Below are positions 12,037 through 22,831 of a DNA stretch of 64,000 nucleotides, piece after piece (within the stretch, counting starts at the first letter, position 1; every line of letters begins with the position of its first letter). The stretch is taken from NCBI GenBank assembly GCA_031002005.1, contig CM061919.1, forward strand, positions 176,187,121 to 176,251,120, written 5' to 3'. A program made the translations under genes and the position numbers. A model generated the notes under the pieces. It was not told the origin of the DNA and did not search any database. It saw only the letters and a list, made by a program, of their open reading frames with translations. This DNA is from Vandiemenella viatica. Taxonomy: Eukaryota > Arthropoda > Insecta > Orthoptera > Morabidae.

Positions 12037-12557
12037 CAGTGTTTCTTAACCTTTTTAAACCCGAGGACCAGTAAACTGTAAAAAAAAAAAAATAATTCTA
12101 CGCATCACTAGCTTATGTGGGCCTAATTTTTTACCTATCTTTAAATTATTAACAAACCCTAACAATTGTTGTCAGTACGTATTGTGGTCCCCTTAAGACC
12201 TACACATTTGACACGTCTTCATAAAATCGTCGTTAACTTCATCCTCAAAAGAACGCTGCTCTCCCTGCTGTCACCTGAAAACTTATTTAGGGATTAGACT
12301 ATTATAGTAACTATACAATCATATCGTGAAAATACCAGATTTTTTTTTCTGGTCGCTGAAATATTCAGTGCTTTTTATGCAGTTTAGCTTATAACTTATA
12401 CTTGATTATTGTCTTATACAGTATGAGTACAGTAACCAGTATATGCAATTTTTACGAATTTCATTTTTGTTATGAAATCTTTAATTCAATCAGAATTTTT
12501 AGTATTCTGACTGCAGACCATTTGTGCCACCTTCACGGAACACGGTTTGAGAAACTG
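12037..12557. mobile_element. hAT-type MITE, 521 bp, ends 134 bp before a KAT7 exon
   Basis: The left end is CAGTGTTTCTTAACCTTTTT and the right end GGTTTGAGAAACTG, the common hAT terminal pattern CAGTGTTTCTCAACC in inverted orientation. The flanks are TTCTAATA (12029-12036) and CTCTAATA (12558-12565), an 8-bp duplication with one mismatch. It is non-coding. Its right end lies just upstream of the branch-point and polypyrimidine region of the exon at 12692. Confidence 0.82.
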
Positions 12558-12691
12558 CTCTAATATGCGTAACACATTTTTTACGTTGAGAATAAACGCA
12601 AGTGCTGTTACTCGGAATGACTGTAATCGCTTTCCCGTGCTCTGCGTTTTGTGTTGTGCTCTTACTCAGCGGTACGTGATGTTGGTTGCAG

Positions 12692-12838
12692 GTTACCTGC
12701 TGACCCGAGTGGAGGGCAAAATAGGGTCTCCGGAGAAGCCTCTGTCCGACCTGGGTCTCATCTCCTACCGCAGCTACTGGAAGGATGTCCTGCTGCAGTA
12801 TCTGTGCAACTTCGGCGGCAAGGAGCTCTCCATTAAAG
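12692..12838 (+). CDS. KAT7: KAT7/HBO1-like histone acetyltransferase, internal exon (catalytic MYST domain, C-terminal part)
   Basis: This exon encodes the part of a MYST acetyltransferase domain that follows the acetyl-CoA site. Visible signatures are [19 protein letters not shown] and [14 protein letters not shown]. In MYST enzymes the Glu in SPEKPLSD (codon 12733-12735 here) is the catalytic base. LLTRVE plus the 'SYWK.VLL.YL.NF.GKE.SIK' pattern fits KAT7/HBO1 (Drosophila chameau) better than KAT5 or KAT8, from memory of the families. The acceptor TTGCAG ends at 12691 and the donor G|GTACTT begins at 12839. The exon opens with two bases of a codon (xGT, probably Ser) and closes with the first base of an Asp codon completed by the 14397 exon. 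The family enzyme is nuclear, acts in BRPF/JADE-ING complexes and acetylates H3K14 or H4. A hAT MITE ends 134 bp upstream and another MITE starts 48 bp downstream. Earlier exons are outside the window. Confidence 0.93.
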
Positions 12839-12886
12839 GTACTTCCACCTCTCATAATTGTTTGGAAATACAGTTCATTTCAATAA

Positions 12887-13261
12887 TGGAGCGTGCATAA
12901 ACCACGTAGCTCCATTTTGGCCTCCTGTGAACCTCCCCTCCCCCTCACGTAGCCCTACGTAACTTTTGCCTACCCACCACGTAGCACGTAGCTTTTCTCG
13001 CTTTTGATCCCAGAAGACATTTTGTACTATTTTCTCGTGCCAGACTATTGTAAATTACATACGGAGTTAATTAACCGAGGGAAATAAATATCCACATGCT
13101 GTTGTGTTTTCTGTTCCTCATTTTAACTGTGAAAAATGTTATGAAAGGAAAGCTACGTGGCCTGGCTCGGAAACCCCCACCCTCCCCCCACGTAGCCCAG
13201 CGTAGCCTTCCAGCCAACCCCTACCCCCCTGGACCGAGCCACGTATGTTGTGCACGGTCCC
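12887..13261 (+). mobile_element. C-rich MITE of the CCACGTAGC family, 375 bp, TAA target duplication
   Basis: The left end is TGGAGCGTGCATAAACCACG and the right end CACGTATGTTGTGCACGGTCC, imperfect inverses. TAA lies at 12884-12886 and 13262-13264. The interior is C-rich on this strand and repeats 'CACGTAGC'. It starts 48 bp after the KAT7 exon donor. The same family is at 10058-10320. Confidence 0.75.
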
Positions 13262-13799
13262 TAAGAATTAAGTCCTACAATCGTCAGTATCGGAACAAAT
13301 GAACGAGAAAACTAACCATACTTCAGAGAGTTTCCAAACTTACAGTAAGCGTGTGGTAATTTTAGATTGGAATAGCTGTTTGAGATTTTCAAGAATTTTG
13401 ATTTTTAAAATGGAGATATATGAATATTATTTGGTAATAAATAAGAACCAGGCTGTTTTAGCAAATATGGACAGTCGTGAAAGACAACCAACGTTTAAAA
13501 AGATTGTGAGACAAGTTGGAAATTCTGTCACCACCAGATTGTAGAATATGTTGATCAGACAGTCAGAGAAGTGAAAGAAAAGTATGAAAATGGCACAAAC
13601 AGGTTCGAGGAGAAACAGTGAATAGGCTTCTATTTGTTGGCAATAGGGATTGAGAAATTACTGAATGTCGTGAACAAAATAGGTAGAGAAGAATTTGCGC
13701 TATTCATGAAGTGTAATAGAAATGATGAAGAAAACGTTAGACTGGTTATAAATATACAATAACATAAAATATGAGTGAAAGTACTCAGGAAGTAAATTT

Positions 13800-14110
13800 A
13801 CAAATGATGATCGAAACAAGTACTATGTCGGAAGCAGCAGAGCACAAGTGAGAAGAAGATTCTTGAGAATCTTTAAGGTTCATACACTGACAAAGAATTT
13901 TCCGAACCTGTATGGATGAAGTACAGTAATTCAGGCTTGGACTTCTACTGGAGGGAAGGAAAAGTGAAGCATTTGAAATGTGATACCATAGAAGGCTTGT
14001 GAAAATTAAATTGTTTTGGTGATGACGAGTAAAGAGATAAAAAGTATTTTGCAAGAGTCTCACAGAAGATCCCTTTTTTTGGAAAGTACAGTTTGAGGTA
14101 AAAAATGTAG
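13800..14110 (+). pseudogene. Non-LTR retrotransposon (LINE) 3' coding relic
   Basis: Broken frames on the plus strand read QAWTSTGGKEK, then IVLVMTSKEIKSILQESH. This matches the region after the reverse transcriptase fingers and palm in insect LINEs, where 'EAWTL...K..EAFE' and 'TNEEVL..V' motifs occur. Several stops are present. Related relics are at 18380-18740 (minus), 41215-41640 and 42820-42964. Confidence 0.6.
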
Positions 14111-14396
14111 AGGGGAAACAAAGATTACATTATATGACGCAGATAATTCAATCGTAGTGGATTTCAAATAATCAGGTCTTTCAGTGACGTAGTAATGAGA
14201 GTGAATCATAGCCAGCCACCATTTGACTCAAAACCTGCAGCGACAGGTTTACCAATTCCATACGATAAAACGTTCACATCTCAATATTTCGTTGTAAGAG
14301 CTAACATTTTCTACTAAGTTTCTTTTGGAGTACCATGTGACAAGAAGGTTTTAAAATCTTCTCTCGTATGTTGATTCCCCTCTTTTCATATTACAG

Positions 14397-14503
14397 ATAT
14401 CAGCCAGGAGATGGCGATTAACTCGTACGACATCGTCAGCACGCTCCAGGCTTTGGGAATGATGAAATACTGGAAGGGCAAGCACATCATTCTTAAGAAG
14501 CAG
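14397..14503 (+). CDS. KAT7: KAT7/HBO1-like histone acetyltransferase, penultimate exon
   Basis: It continues the reading frame of the 12692-12838 exon: its first two bases (AT) complete a GAT Asp codon. It then encodes 35 residues that include [20 protein letters not shown] and [14 protein letters not shown]. This is the winged-helix-like C-terminal lobe of the MYST domain. The '[17 protein letters not shown]' wording is characteristic of KAT7/HBO1 rather than Tip60 or MOF (family knowledge). The acceptor is TTACAG at 14391-14396 and the donor CAG|GTAGGT begins at 14504. The exon ends on a codon boundary, matching the phase-0 start of the terminal exon. The preceding intron is 1558 bp and holds a C-rich MITE (12887-13261) and a LINE relic near 13800-14110. 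Confidence 0.93.
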
Positions 14504-17339
14504 GTAGGTATCAGTCTTGTATACTGCAGTCACTTGATACGTGATGTTAAACATTACCACTGCAATGACATCCAAGAACTCGATAAAGAGCTGTTAAACT
14601 CCCAAATTCTACTTCCAGTGTATTAAAATATCTGTGCCCTCCCCGAGTGCTAAAAATGAGAAATGAGTATAGTAGTTCAGATTATCAGTAACATGAGAAG
14701 AATTTGATATTATCAAGATTAAAAACTGTAAAAATATCAATCATCTCGCATTATTTTCTATACTCCAGAGTCCCATTGCTCGTTTTTTGCTTATCTGCTC
14801 CTCAGAAGTAATGAATACTGTTTTCAGTATTTGTCTGGTTCGAAATCGTCTTTGTCCCCATTGCTAATTCGTTCTAGAGTTCTAATGGCGTGATCCTTCT
14901 TCAGACTTCTATCTGTTCTTACATCGGAAAACGTGCATTGGAAAGGTAGAGAGCGTGGGGAAATGTTTTAAATCATTCCCAACGAACTATATAGCAACGA
15001 ATTCTCGGCATGGGAATGGATGTAGTCTCCCTAGAAGACTTACATCCATTCCCAACGAACTGTTTGAATCGCTCAATTATTACCATTATCATGAAAGTAG
15101 CATAGCGTTTACAAGTTTCATTAATTTTGAACAGTTTTAATTTTTTCCTGCTCTATTTTTAGTACAATTTAGTTATTGTAATTAGAGGAGCACAGAATAT
15201 TTTTAAACCATCCATCGAAACAAAACTAACATGGTTTTGTAAGTAAAAGAAAGATGTTTACGTAGATCTTCTTGTGATCAAATATGAATTGTATTATAAT
15301 GAATTATTCAAAAAAGCTTAGTTTGATTCCACGTCAGCTATGTACTATGTCCCCAGTAATTCAAATTTTTTGTTAAGTCAACGAAACACCTGTCTGGCAA
15401 CATGATTGAATCAAGATGGTACAATAACGAATCGCGTGCAATGATGAGAAGCTGTGCCACACTTTTTCTGTGCGTAGCGTATGTATCTTTGATTAACACT
15501 ATGAAGAGTTGTGGACAAACAACCAAGGTCCTATTTGTGACCAGAATTGTGTATAAAATTACATTATTTTATCCAGTCATTGATTGGTACTTGTGGTCCC
15601 ATTAAAAGGTGTATCAGCTCGTAATTTCAATGTTCCAGGGGAGGTGTCCCGTCCTAATATTAATCGCGTAACCTGGGTGGGGCGCTTGCCCCATTCTGGC
15701 TCCCTCCCTCATATAGTCGAACGAAAAATATGTGAAAATAAAAATTCCCACCTTTAATATTGAAAAATAAATTTTGTCAAAATTTATCCGGACCCCTCGC
15801 AGACTAGGGCTTAAGTAACTTAATTAACCGTTTAATTTTTTATGTAAAATAATTTTTAACGAGTATTTTTATTAAATTTCCTTGCGTTTGTCCCATCCCG
15901 ACGCTGATCCTGGCTACGTCCTTGTTACCAACGCTTTGGCTGAACTTCTTCGCTCTTCAACTTGGGAGCATATAAACCATTTGTGCCGGTCGCGGAACCC
16001 TTCTAGAGCGGTATGTGTTCAAAATGTTCGGAAAAACACAACGTGTGTTTTTATGCACGCCAGAGGGAAGGAAGTTAATTTTAATTTGGCCTTTGACGTT
16101 CGTAACAGTCAGAACCAAGAGAATTAGTTACCAGGAACGAGACGAAAATGAGCCACCTTTATCAACGGCCGTCCTTTTAATAATAAAATGACTAATTGGG
16201 AATTGGTTATTACAGAACTGTCATTTGGTAGCTCGACTCACATCTGCCATAGTTTGCGTATTATCACGCCTCACTTTATGTTTTCGTAATCATTATTTTT
16301 ATTTTGTCCGCGGATCTCAGGTTGGAAAACGATGGGCTGCAGTAAAGATCAAGCGAACCTCCGTATTATTAGCACCTCCCTTCCAAGAATGTCCAGTCAT
16401 AAGAGTTTCACAAAGCGTGGTGAGAGTTTTACGTAAAACAGGTATACAGGTCACCTTAGGCCTGTTTCCATTCTCGACTTGTTTTTTTTTTGCGTGGTCG
16501 CCATTCTGTTCTAATTAAATAACGACCTCTTGAATAAGTCACAATTACCTTTCGATGTTCCGCCCTATCTCCATATTACATCTCAGAGTGGTCGTCTTTT
16601 TTTCCCGTACTGTTATACTACTGTAATCGCTTTGAGTGCGTAATTATCGTTATGATTGATCTGATACTGGTTTGACCGCTGATGTCAGCTTCCGGCGTTG
16701 ACTCGTTAAAAAATAACAATCATTGACTGCCTTCTGTTGGCACCAGGTCAATGTCCTTCCGCATACACGGTCCCGCATTGCCTCTTCCCGTAAGCCCACT
16801 TTCTGTGAGCTTCTACAATTTTAGGCAAGTGATTTTTTAAATAATTTTTCCCCTTTTCTTCAGTTCAGACCATTTCAGATAGATAACATAACATCCTTTA
16901 AAGCTTCTCACTTCTCCGTGTAGTCGACAATTTTTAAAGTATAAAAAAGCGGCTGAATAAATCTGTATTTCGTCGTTTTTCGAAAATCTGCCTATCCAAA
17001 AGATCTCAAGAATCTTTACAATTTCTAACTTTTTCTGAAGGATATGGCAGAGTTTTCCAGGAAAATTTCGACCGTCGTATTACTCTGCACATCATATTTG
17101 AAAATTTTCGTCTAGGGAGTAAAGCAGATTCGATTCTTACCTAAGAAATTGTGTAATCGAAAACTTTGAACAATCGCTCATCCTTTCTTCTGTTGGATTA
17201 TCGAGATTGTTTACAGGGCCCTTAACTATAAAAAAAAAATGCTAATAAGCGGTTTTCATGTTTTGGTGAAATACATATAAATCGTAGGTAACTGTGCATA
17301 GGAAAAATGATAAGAGTAGTAGGAGGTCCAATTGAAGTT
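14504..17339. other. Non-coding intron sequence
   Basis: First part of the 6846-bp last intron of KAT7. A small hairpin lies at 15011-15052. Around 15640-15930 there are C- and G-rich phrases (GGGGCGCTTGCCCC) that could be an old DNA transposon, but I could not pair its ends. Confidence 0.45.
15011..15052. repeat. Short inverted repeat (hairpin)
   Basis: TGGGAATGGATGTAGTCT is followed after four bases by its near-perfect complement AGAAGACTTACATCCATTCCC, giving a stem of about 18 bp with small bulges. An isolated copy of part of the arm (ATTCCCAACGAACT) occurs just upstream, at about 14985. Confidence 0.75.
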
Positions 17340-17344
17340 TTTTT

Positions 17345-17590
17345 TTATTTTTTACTTACGGCTGGTCGACGTCGAGGTCATTAGAAGCGGCAAAGGACTG
17401 AGGCGTGGAACGGGAAGGAATTCATCCATGGTTTTTTTTTGAAGAAATCATACCGTCATTCGCCTGGAGTGATTTGGGGAAACTATTGAAAATCGAAATC
17501 TGGATGGCCGAACAGGGAATCGAAACCGCGTCCCTTTCGAATATGAGGCCAGACCGTTACCGCTCACTCACCACGCACGGTGCAATTGAA
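17345..17590 (-). repeat. tRNA-derived SINE, minus strand, diverged
   Basis: Read on the minus strand it has the family order: head with B-box GGTTTCGATTCCC near 17520, 'CATCCAGATTT', 'GGAGTGATTT' complement, GGATGAATTCCTTCCCG and a short A-rich tail at about 17338-17350. Many substitutions mark it as old. Confidence 0.78.
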
Positions 17591-17820
17591 GTCGTCGTCG
17601 TTGAATCACACGCACAGCGAGAGAAGAGCGAAGTGGTGCTAAGTCAGGAGTTAATATATACTTTGAGGCGACCAACTGGACTTCACCATGATGGAACTAC
17701 CATTTCTCTTCGTAATCAGTATATTTCAAAGCAAGCAGTGATATTATTGAGTATTGAGTCTTTTCCGGGATACAGCTTCTAAAAATTCTTCTCGCGTATT
17801 CAGCCGGAATAAGTCTGTAA

Positions 17821-17974
17821 TGCACGACGTTTCGACAAGCTAACTTCGCCATATTCATCAGGTTATGTAGTAGCTCGAAATGGTTACTACTGCGGCAACA
17901 CGTCACCGAATTTGTGACTTCCACATACCATTTCACCTGATGAGGACAACAGTTAGCTGTCGAAACGTCGTGCA
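17821..17974. repeat. Inverted repeat whose two arms both carry a hammerhead-like motif
   Basis: The right arm (17937-17974) reads CTGATGA, an internal ACAG/TTAG/CTGT hairpin, then CGAAACGTCGTGCA. The left arm (17821-17861) carries the same order on the minus strand: CTGATGA, a spacer with AGTTAGCTTGTC, then GAAACGTCGTGCA. CTGANGA and GAAA are the two invariant core boxes of hammerhead ribozymes, which are known from Penelope-like retroelements. Pairing outside the hairpin is weak, and the base at the expected cleavage position is G, which is unfavourable. Activity is therefore doubtful, and I see no Penelope coding region nearby. Confidence 0.5.
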
Positions 17975-18379
17975 TGGCAGAACACCCGAGAAAATTTTAC
18001 AGTCGTTGTGTTATCGACATTGAAGCAGTCGTAACATTAGGTAGTACGAAAAACTTATGTTGGTTTAGTTAGCTTTTTTCATTTTCTTCCTAGTATTCAG
18101 TATTCACTGAACAGCTCCACAACACTTTTGCTTTTCCATGCATCTTTCTTTTTTAATCGTTTTAATTTCGGACTGGAACACACTTATATGTGAGTGGAAT
18201 ACTCTTGGCTTGTAACTATTTCCTTCATCTCCTGAAATAAATTTATTGGTTTGTAAACTGATTAGACTGACGAAGTGAACTTGAAATTATTCAAATTAGA
18301 GGATTTCATTAAACGAGCCACCCGTTTCCGCTGTGTCTTTTTTTATTTCTGGACTATTTTAACTAACTGCTTTATCTTT

Positions 18380-18740
18380 GCTGTGTCCACGCTGATCATT
18401 TCGTTGGCAAGCACTCAACTGACTTCATGCAATCCTCCATCTGCCAAGACCCTGAGCTGCTTTCTCCATATCGAAGCACCAGTTATAAGCTGCATTCCTT
18501 ATCGTTTACTCTCCATGTTTGCTTTGCATTTCTTTCACATCAGCTCTTGCTCTGCTGAGAAATTATCCAATCCCGCAAATCAATCTTCATTTTTGGTAAG
18601 ATTCTCTGATAAAATGCTTTCTTCATCTGCCATTGTTTTAGGCCTTCTGCAGTGCCACATTTCTAATGCTTCAATTTGCCTTCCTTGTGGTATTTCAAAG
18701 TTCGAACTTTGCTTCCATCATGGTCTGTGGAACATACATA
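18380..18740 (-). pseudogene. LINE 3' coding relic (minus strand), copy 1
   Basis: On the minus strand fragments such as SKVRTLKYHKEGK and the downstream 'ALEMWHCRR' match the end of insect LINE reverse transcriptase regions ('S..WTL....K..EALEMW.YRR.LKI'). Frameshifts and stops are frequent. The plus-strand open frame of 160 codons at 18275-18757 is the shadow of this relic. A second copy is at about 57650-58010 in the duplicated segment. Confidence 0.6.
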
Positions 18741-19674
18741 AAAAAGTAAATATTTAGACTATTAATATGGCCTTGATGCAGGTTCTATATTGCTATAGAT
18801 GTATTTACCAGATAATTAGGTCCTTTCTTACTTCCCGTGTCCAGAAAAAAACGACCTCAGATTCTCTTCTCCCAAAATTCAGCTGCTTTAATCGCCTTGT
18901 CATTTGATTCAGTCAGATCTTCGTTTGAGCAGACTGTTTCCATGATGTTGCATCTGAGCAGGTGTTCATCATCCTGCACCTCCCTACAGTCACATCCGTC
19001 ATCGTCCTCGTATCCCCTTTTCACCTATATTAGATTTACATTTGGAGATCCCACATCTCAATCGGTTCAGTGTCCTCCATGTGGTATATTTTAATTTGTC
19101 GCCTGCTGGTAGTTCTTCCTTAGGGCAATTATTCTGATGGTCAAGTGTGCCCCTCCACAATTCCATACGCACGTCTCGGGTTGGTTCTCCAGAGGTGCTG
19201 TTCTTTTTAGGAAACTGTTCCTAGATTTCAGGCGAAGTACAGTAATTTCTTGGTCGTGCATCTAGTGTCTGACATTTATTTACTATTAATCTTCGTCTGA
19301 AATGTGGGTGGAGCTATGCCAGCTAGATATAATAAGGTAGTTTCTTTCCTCCGTATATTTGGCTTTGTGTGTTGTGTGTGTTTTGTGTATTTTACTGTGA
19401 TACTGTTTTTCAACGTAATGTTTGTGTTTTGAGAAGGAAGAGAGAGGGTTAAAACGGATTCAGGCCTAATGAGGCCTGTTCTTCCGAAAGATACCAGTGT
19501 TTGTCAACTTTAACGTTTGCATACGACGAATGAATGGATCAATATCAACAGTATTGTGTCCGCTCACCCCGTGTACACTGTGCAGAGATTTTAAATTTGA
19601 TTTAGGTGTTTTGGTTGCAAATAGCTGTGCCTGCCAAATCCCGTTGATTGTTCCTGGTGACGCGGTGACTTGAG

Positions 19675-19880
19675 CGCTAAAATGGTGAGAAGTAACACTC
19701 TGGCCTCTCATTAGGGAGGACGAGAGTTCGAATCCCCTCCGGTTATCCAGATTTCAGTTTCCATGGTTTCCCGAAATCACTCCAGGGTAATGCCATGGCT
19801 GAATTCCTTCCCTTGGACTGTATAATAACCCTGACGTCGACGATGCGAGAAAATACGACCTGAGCCATCAGAGCCGATTG
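19675..19880 (+). repeat. tRNA-derived SINE relic (copy 1; copy 2 at about 58970-59175)
   Basis: It contains AGTTCGAATCCCC (B-box), TATCCAGATTTCAGTTTCCA, 'GAAATCACTCCAGGGTAATGCC' wording and a shortened CTGAATTCCTTCCC tail. The A-box region is diverged. The duplicated copy shows AGTTTGAATCCCC, a B-box change. Confidence 0.8.
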
Positions 19881-20238
19881 CACTAGGTTTAGAAATTTGT
19901 TCCTGAATTCTAGATAAAGAGAACAAAGTGCTAAGTATGAAAAAATTGGATGAGATTTTCTAAGATTTAATAAGCCATCAGCCGGGTGTAAAAATTATAA
20001 CAACCCCCTCCAATCCATTTTTCGTTATTAATGTTATCTTAATTATTGTTATTATTATAATTTATGCTATAATGTTATTTTTTATTAATTACACGTATCT
20101 TAAATATGTGTGTAAATTGTTGTCTATAATGTCAGGGTTTCCACAGATACTAGTTTGTATTGTAATCGGGGTAGATTTAGTTTTTTATATTCTTTAAGAA
20201 TTCGTGTTGTAGTATCTTTTACCCGCAACAGCTGGGAG

Positions 20239-20431
20239 CAGTGGCGAATCCAGGATTTTGATTTTGGGGGGGGGGGGCGGGCTTGAGCGGATTTAGTTTG
20301 GGTGGGGGAACTTGAGTCGGGTAGGGGTCCCTTAAAAGATCAGTAGAGCTATATATATAAAAAAAAGATCTCGAAATCTCCAAACTTAGGATGTCGGGGG
20401 TGGACCCAGATACCTTTGGGATCCACCAATG
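20239..20431. mobile_element. hAT-type MITE, 193 bp, 8-bp duplication GCTGGGAG (copy 1)
   Basis: The left end is CAGTGGCGAATCCAGGATTT and the right end TTTGGGATCCACCAATG, imperfect inverted termini of hAT type. GCTGGGAG lies at 20231-20238 and 20432-20439. The interior has a G run and the tract ATATATATAAAAAAAAG. The allelic or duplicated copy is at 59532-59727 with the same target duplication, so the insertion predates the duplication. Confidence 0.88.
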
Positions 20432-20769
20432 GCTGGGAGCAGTATTAAGCGTTCGCTGAGTTGCGCCGCATAGATAATGTCGGGTGACGCTGTAATAGTT
20501 CATAAAATGTGTTAGGAAGTTTGTCTCGAAGTTGTATGAGTGTAAATAAATGATTAAAGCAGCGGAGGATATTAGATCCATTGAACAAAACAGTGCTTTT
20601 TCATTTGCGACTTCGTAACAATACCTTCTGTTACATATTTAACCATATTAATCAAAAATTGTCTAAGGTGACGGCTGGCACGTGTTGAGTGGTGACAAAA
20701 TGGGCCTAAATCATCCAAAAACATGTCATCACTGATGAGTATGGAGATACTAATAATCAACGTAGATCT

Positions 20770-21225
20770 TCGAGGGCTTTCTTGGTAAATTCCAGTTGGC
20801 CAGCCATATTAACTAAGTGAAAAGCTTGGCTTACCACTGCCAGGATAATGGTGAAGCTTAAAAACGTATGGCAGATATTGAGATATCATGTATTATCTAA
20901 ATGTTCTGTATTGCCCTTTCTTTTCCACCATTATCTTCGTCCTGATGTAACTGTTCTGCTCAAGTTGGAATATTCTACGTCCTCTCTTTCTTTTATGATT
21001 TGTAGTCCCTTCCTGAACATCCATAATAACGCCTTGATGTTTTATTAAATAACCTAAACAATTCGTCTTCCAATTTTTAGTAGTATTCATAATATTTCTC
21101 CTCCAAACTACTCTCATCAGAACTTCCGCATTGGTTACTCTGCCAATCGAACTCATCTCCATCATAATCACTTCTGAAAGCACTATGTAGTCCCCTGTCT
21201 CACAGTACAAGTCTCTGCACCAAGC
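20770..21225 (-). pseudogene. LINE C-terminal coding relic (minus strand), copy 1
   Basis: On the minus strand it reads SSIGRVTNAEVLMRV, then TKNWKTNCLGYLIKHQGV and KRKRGRRIFQL. This is the C-terminal end of many insect LINE ORF2 proteins ('.R.TNEEVL.R', 'NWLGH.LRH.G', 'GKRGRGRR'). The copy at 60053-60508 keeps a longer open frame (151 codons); copy 1 is shifted near 20810. The relic lies within the last KAT7 intron, just before the terminal exon. Confidence 0.72.
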
Positions 21226-21349
21226 TCCAGATGAAACAGCTAATCATTCTTCTCTTCAGCCCTCCTATTAGCGAGCCACCAAGTAGTCGTCGTTCCTGTT
21301 CATATCCTGTTCTGTCAGCATGTTAACATTTGGGTGTGTGTTTTGTCAG

Positions 21350-21475
21350 GACGTGATCGAGGAGTACGTGGAGCGTAACAAGCGTCGCGGCACTGTGCAC
21401 CGCGAGCTGGACCGCGACTGCCTCAAGTGGACGCCGTTCGTAGCGGGCCCTCAGCAGCCGGCCAGCACCACCTGA
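21350..21475 (+). CDS. KAT7: KAT7/HBO1-like histone acetyltransferase, terminal coding exon (copy 1)
   Basis: This is the last coding exon: 41 residues and a TGA at 21473-21475. It follows the acceptor TTTTGTCAG (21341-21349) in phase 0, as the preceding exon requires. It begins DVIEEYVERNKRRGTVHREL and contains DCLKWTP, which matches the C-terminal SCLKWTP of KAT7-type enzymes (family knowledge). The tail after that motif (VAGPQQPASTT) is not one I recognise. The exon is GC-rich compared with the AT-rich intron. The intron before it is 6846 bp and full of repeats. A second, nucleotide-identical copy lies at 60662-60787. Only this copy has an AATAAA signal just downstream. Confidence 0.92.
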   Translation, partial: DVIEEYVERNKRRGTVHRELDRDCLKWTPFVAGPQQPASTT

Positions 21476-21543
21476 TACGGGGCAGCGGCGGCCCCCGAGC
21501 CGCCCACTCCCTCCTAACACCCACCATCTCCATCCTTCACATC

Positions 21544-21549
21544 AATAAA
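21544..21549 (+). promoter_or_regulatory. KAT7: Candidate polyadenylation signal AATAAA of KAT7 copy 1
   Basis: AATAAA occurs 69 bases after the stop codon of the terminal exon, a plausible short 3' UTR. T-rich sequence follows. In the duplicated copy the block around this hexamer is missing, so the two copies would need different 3' ends if both were transcribed. Confidence 0.55.
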
Positions 21550-22831
21550 CATTACTTGTTCCGTTCTCATTTATTTTCTCCTACATAGGATGCGAAATTG
21601 CCTATCGCGATCCTTACCCGATTATCTTTCGTCCCTCTCCAATTCCTGACATAATATGTCATCAACCCATCTGTATATACTTCCCAAGTGGCGGTAGTCC
21701 ATTAGACTTAATTATTTTCACACTTTTAAGTGTGCTGTGATAATCAATTGATCTTTTTAAGTGTTAGCAAGGTCTGTGTTCTCATGAATGTTCTTTCACA
21801 GATTTCATCTAAATGGTCAGACTTTTTGTTTTATAACTATTTGCATTTAAATAATAATATCCACTACACCTAAGCTATCGTTTTTACTGTCAGTATCTTG
21901 CACGCAACGAAACATATAGCTGTTCTCTCCAGTGAGACTTGCAAGACATTATTTGGCACCCGGATCTGGTAAATGAATTTATCTGATGCATCATCAAGAA
22001 ACAAAAATGTTTTATTATGTAACAGGTTAAATGCTTTACACATAAATATAAAAGTTTGTCTTTGAATTGTTTAATTTGATTTGAAAAGTAACTTAGTAAG
22101 AAAACTGGCACGTCATTTCACTATTTAATATGATTTTTTGTACGTTCTATCTTCATCTATCATCCTACGTCCCAGAGTTGTTTAAAATACAGAAAAAAAA
22201 AATGTATGTAAATGTTTGTAAGCCTAATAAAGTTGATTACTTTTTGATTTTGTTGGTTCCAGTTCCTGCTGTTATAACTTGTGTTTCTTAAAATGGCATA
22301 GATATTACTATATGAGAAAAGCAGCTTACAACAAACTGCTACTTTATAACGTATGTTAACTATGTAAATTAACAGCAATAATGGATATTACTAGGACACC
22401 GATTATCCTGACGTGATGAAGAATGAGAATTTAATGAATGCTTAGTAATGACCAACTGATATAATTCAACTACTTAACTGACATCTGGATAGAATAAAAG
22501 GTTCCCACAATAGACACAGCGACACAGCCATGATAGATAATCTTCACGCTCTTAAATGTTTGCTTTTGTGGACTGCATACAGTTACAAATTATTTTAATC
22601 ACAGCCACTGTCTGCTCATGCATACTAGCTAGTCAAGGGTCGAGGCAGATTAAAAGCAAGAAATATTTTTGGAGAGAATTTACATTATTTTCATGTCTGG
22701 AACAGAATTTTGTGTGGAGTTTTACAATTTTAATCACGTGCATTCTACTGGAATTATTAAACTCTTCAGAATAAACGTTACATAAATATATCTGGATATT
22801 GTGGGCCATTTCCTCAATTGCGATAGGATCA

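Noticed and set aside
17405..17782. 125-codon open frame
   Set aside because: Its first half is the antisense of a SINE; the remainder is not recognisable.
18275..18757. 160-codon open frame on the plus strand
   Set aside because: The opposite strand reads as a LINE relic, and the plus-strand product has no recognisable domain.
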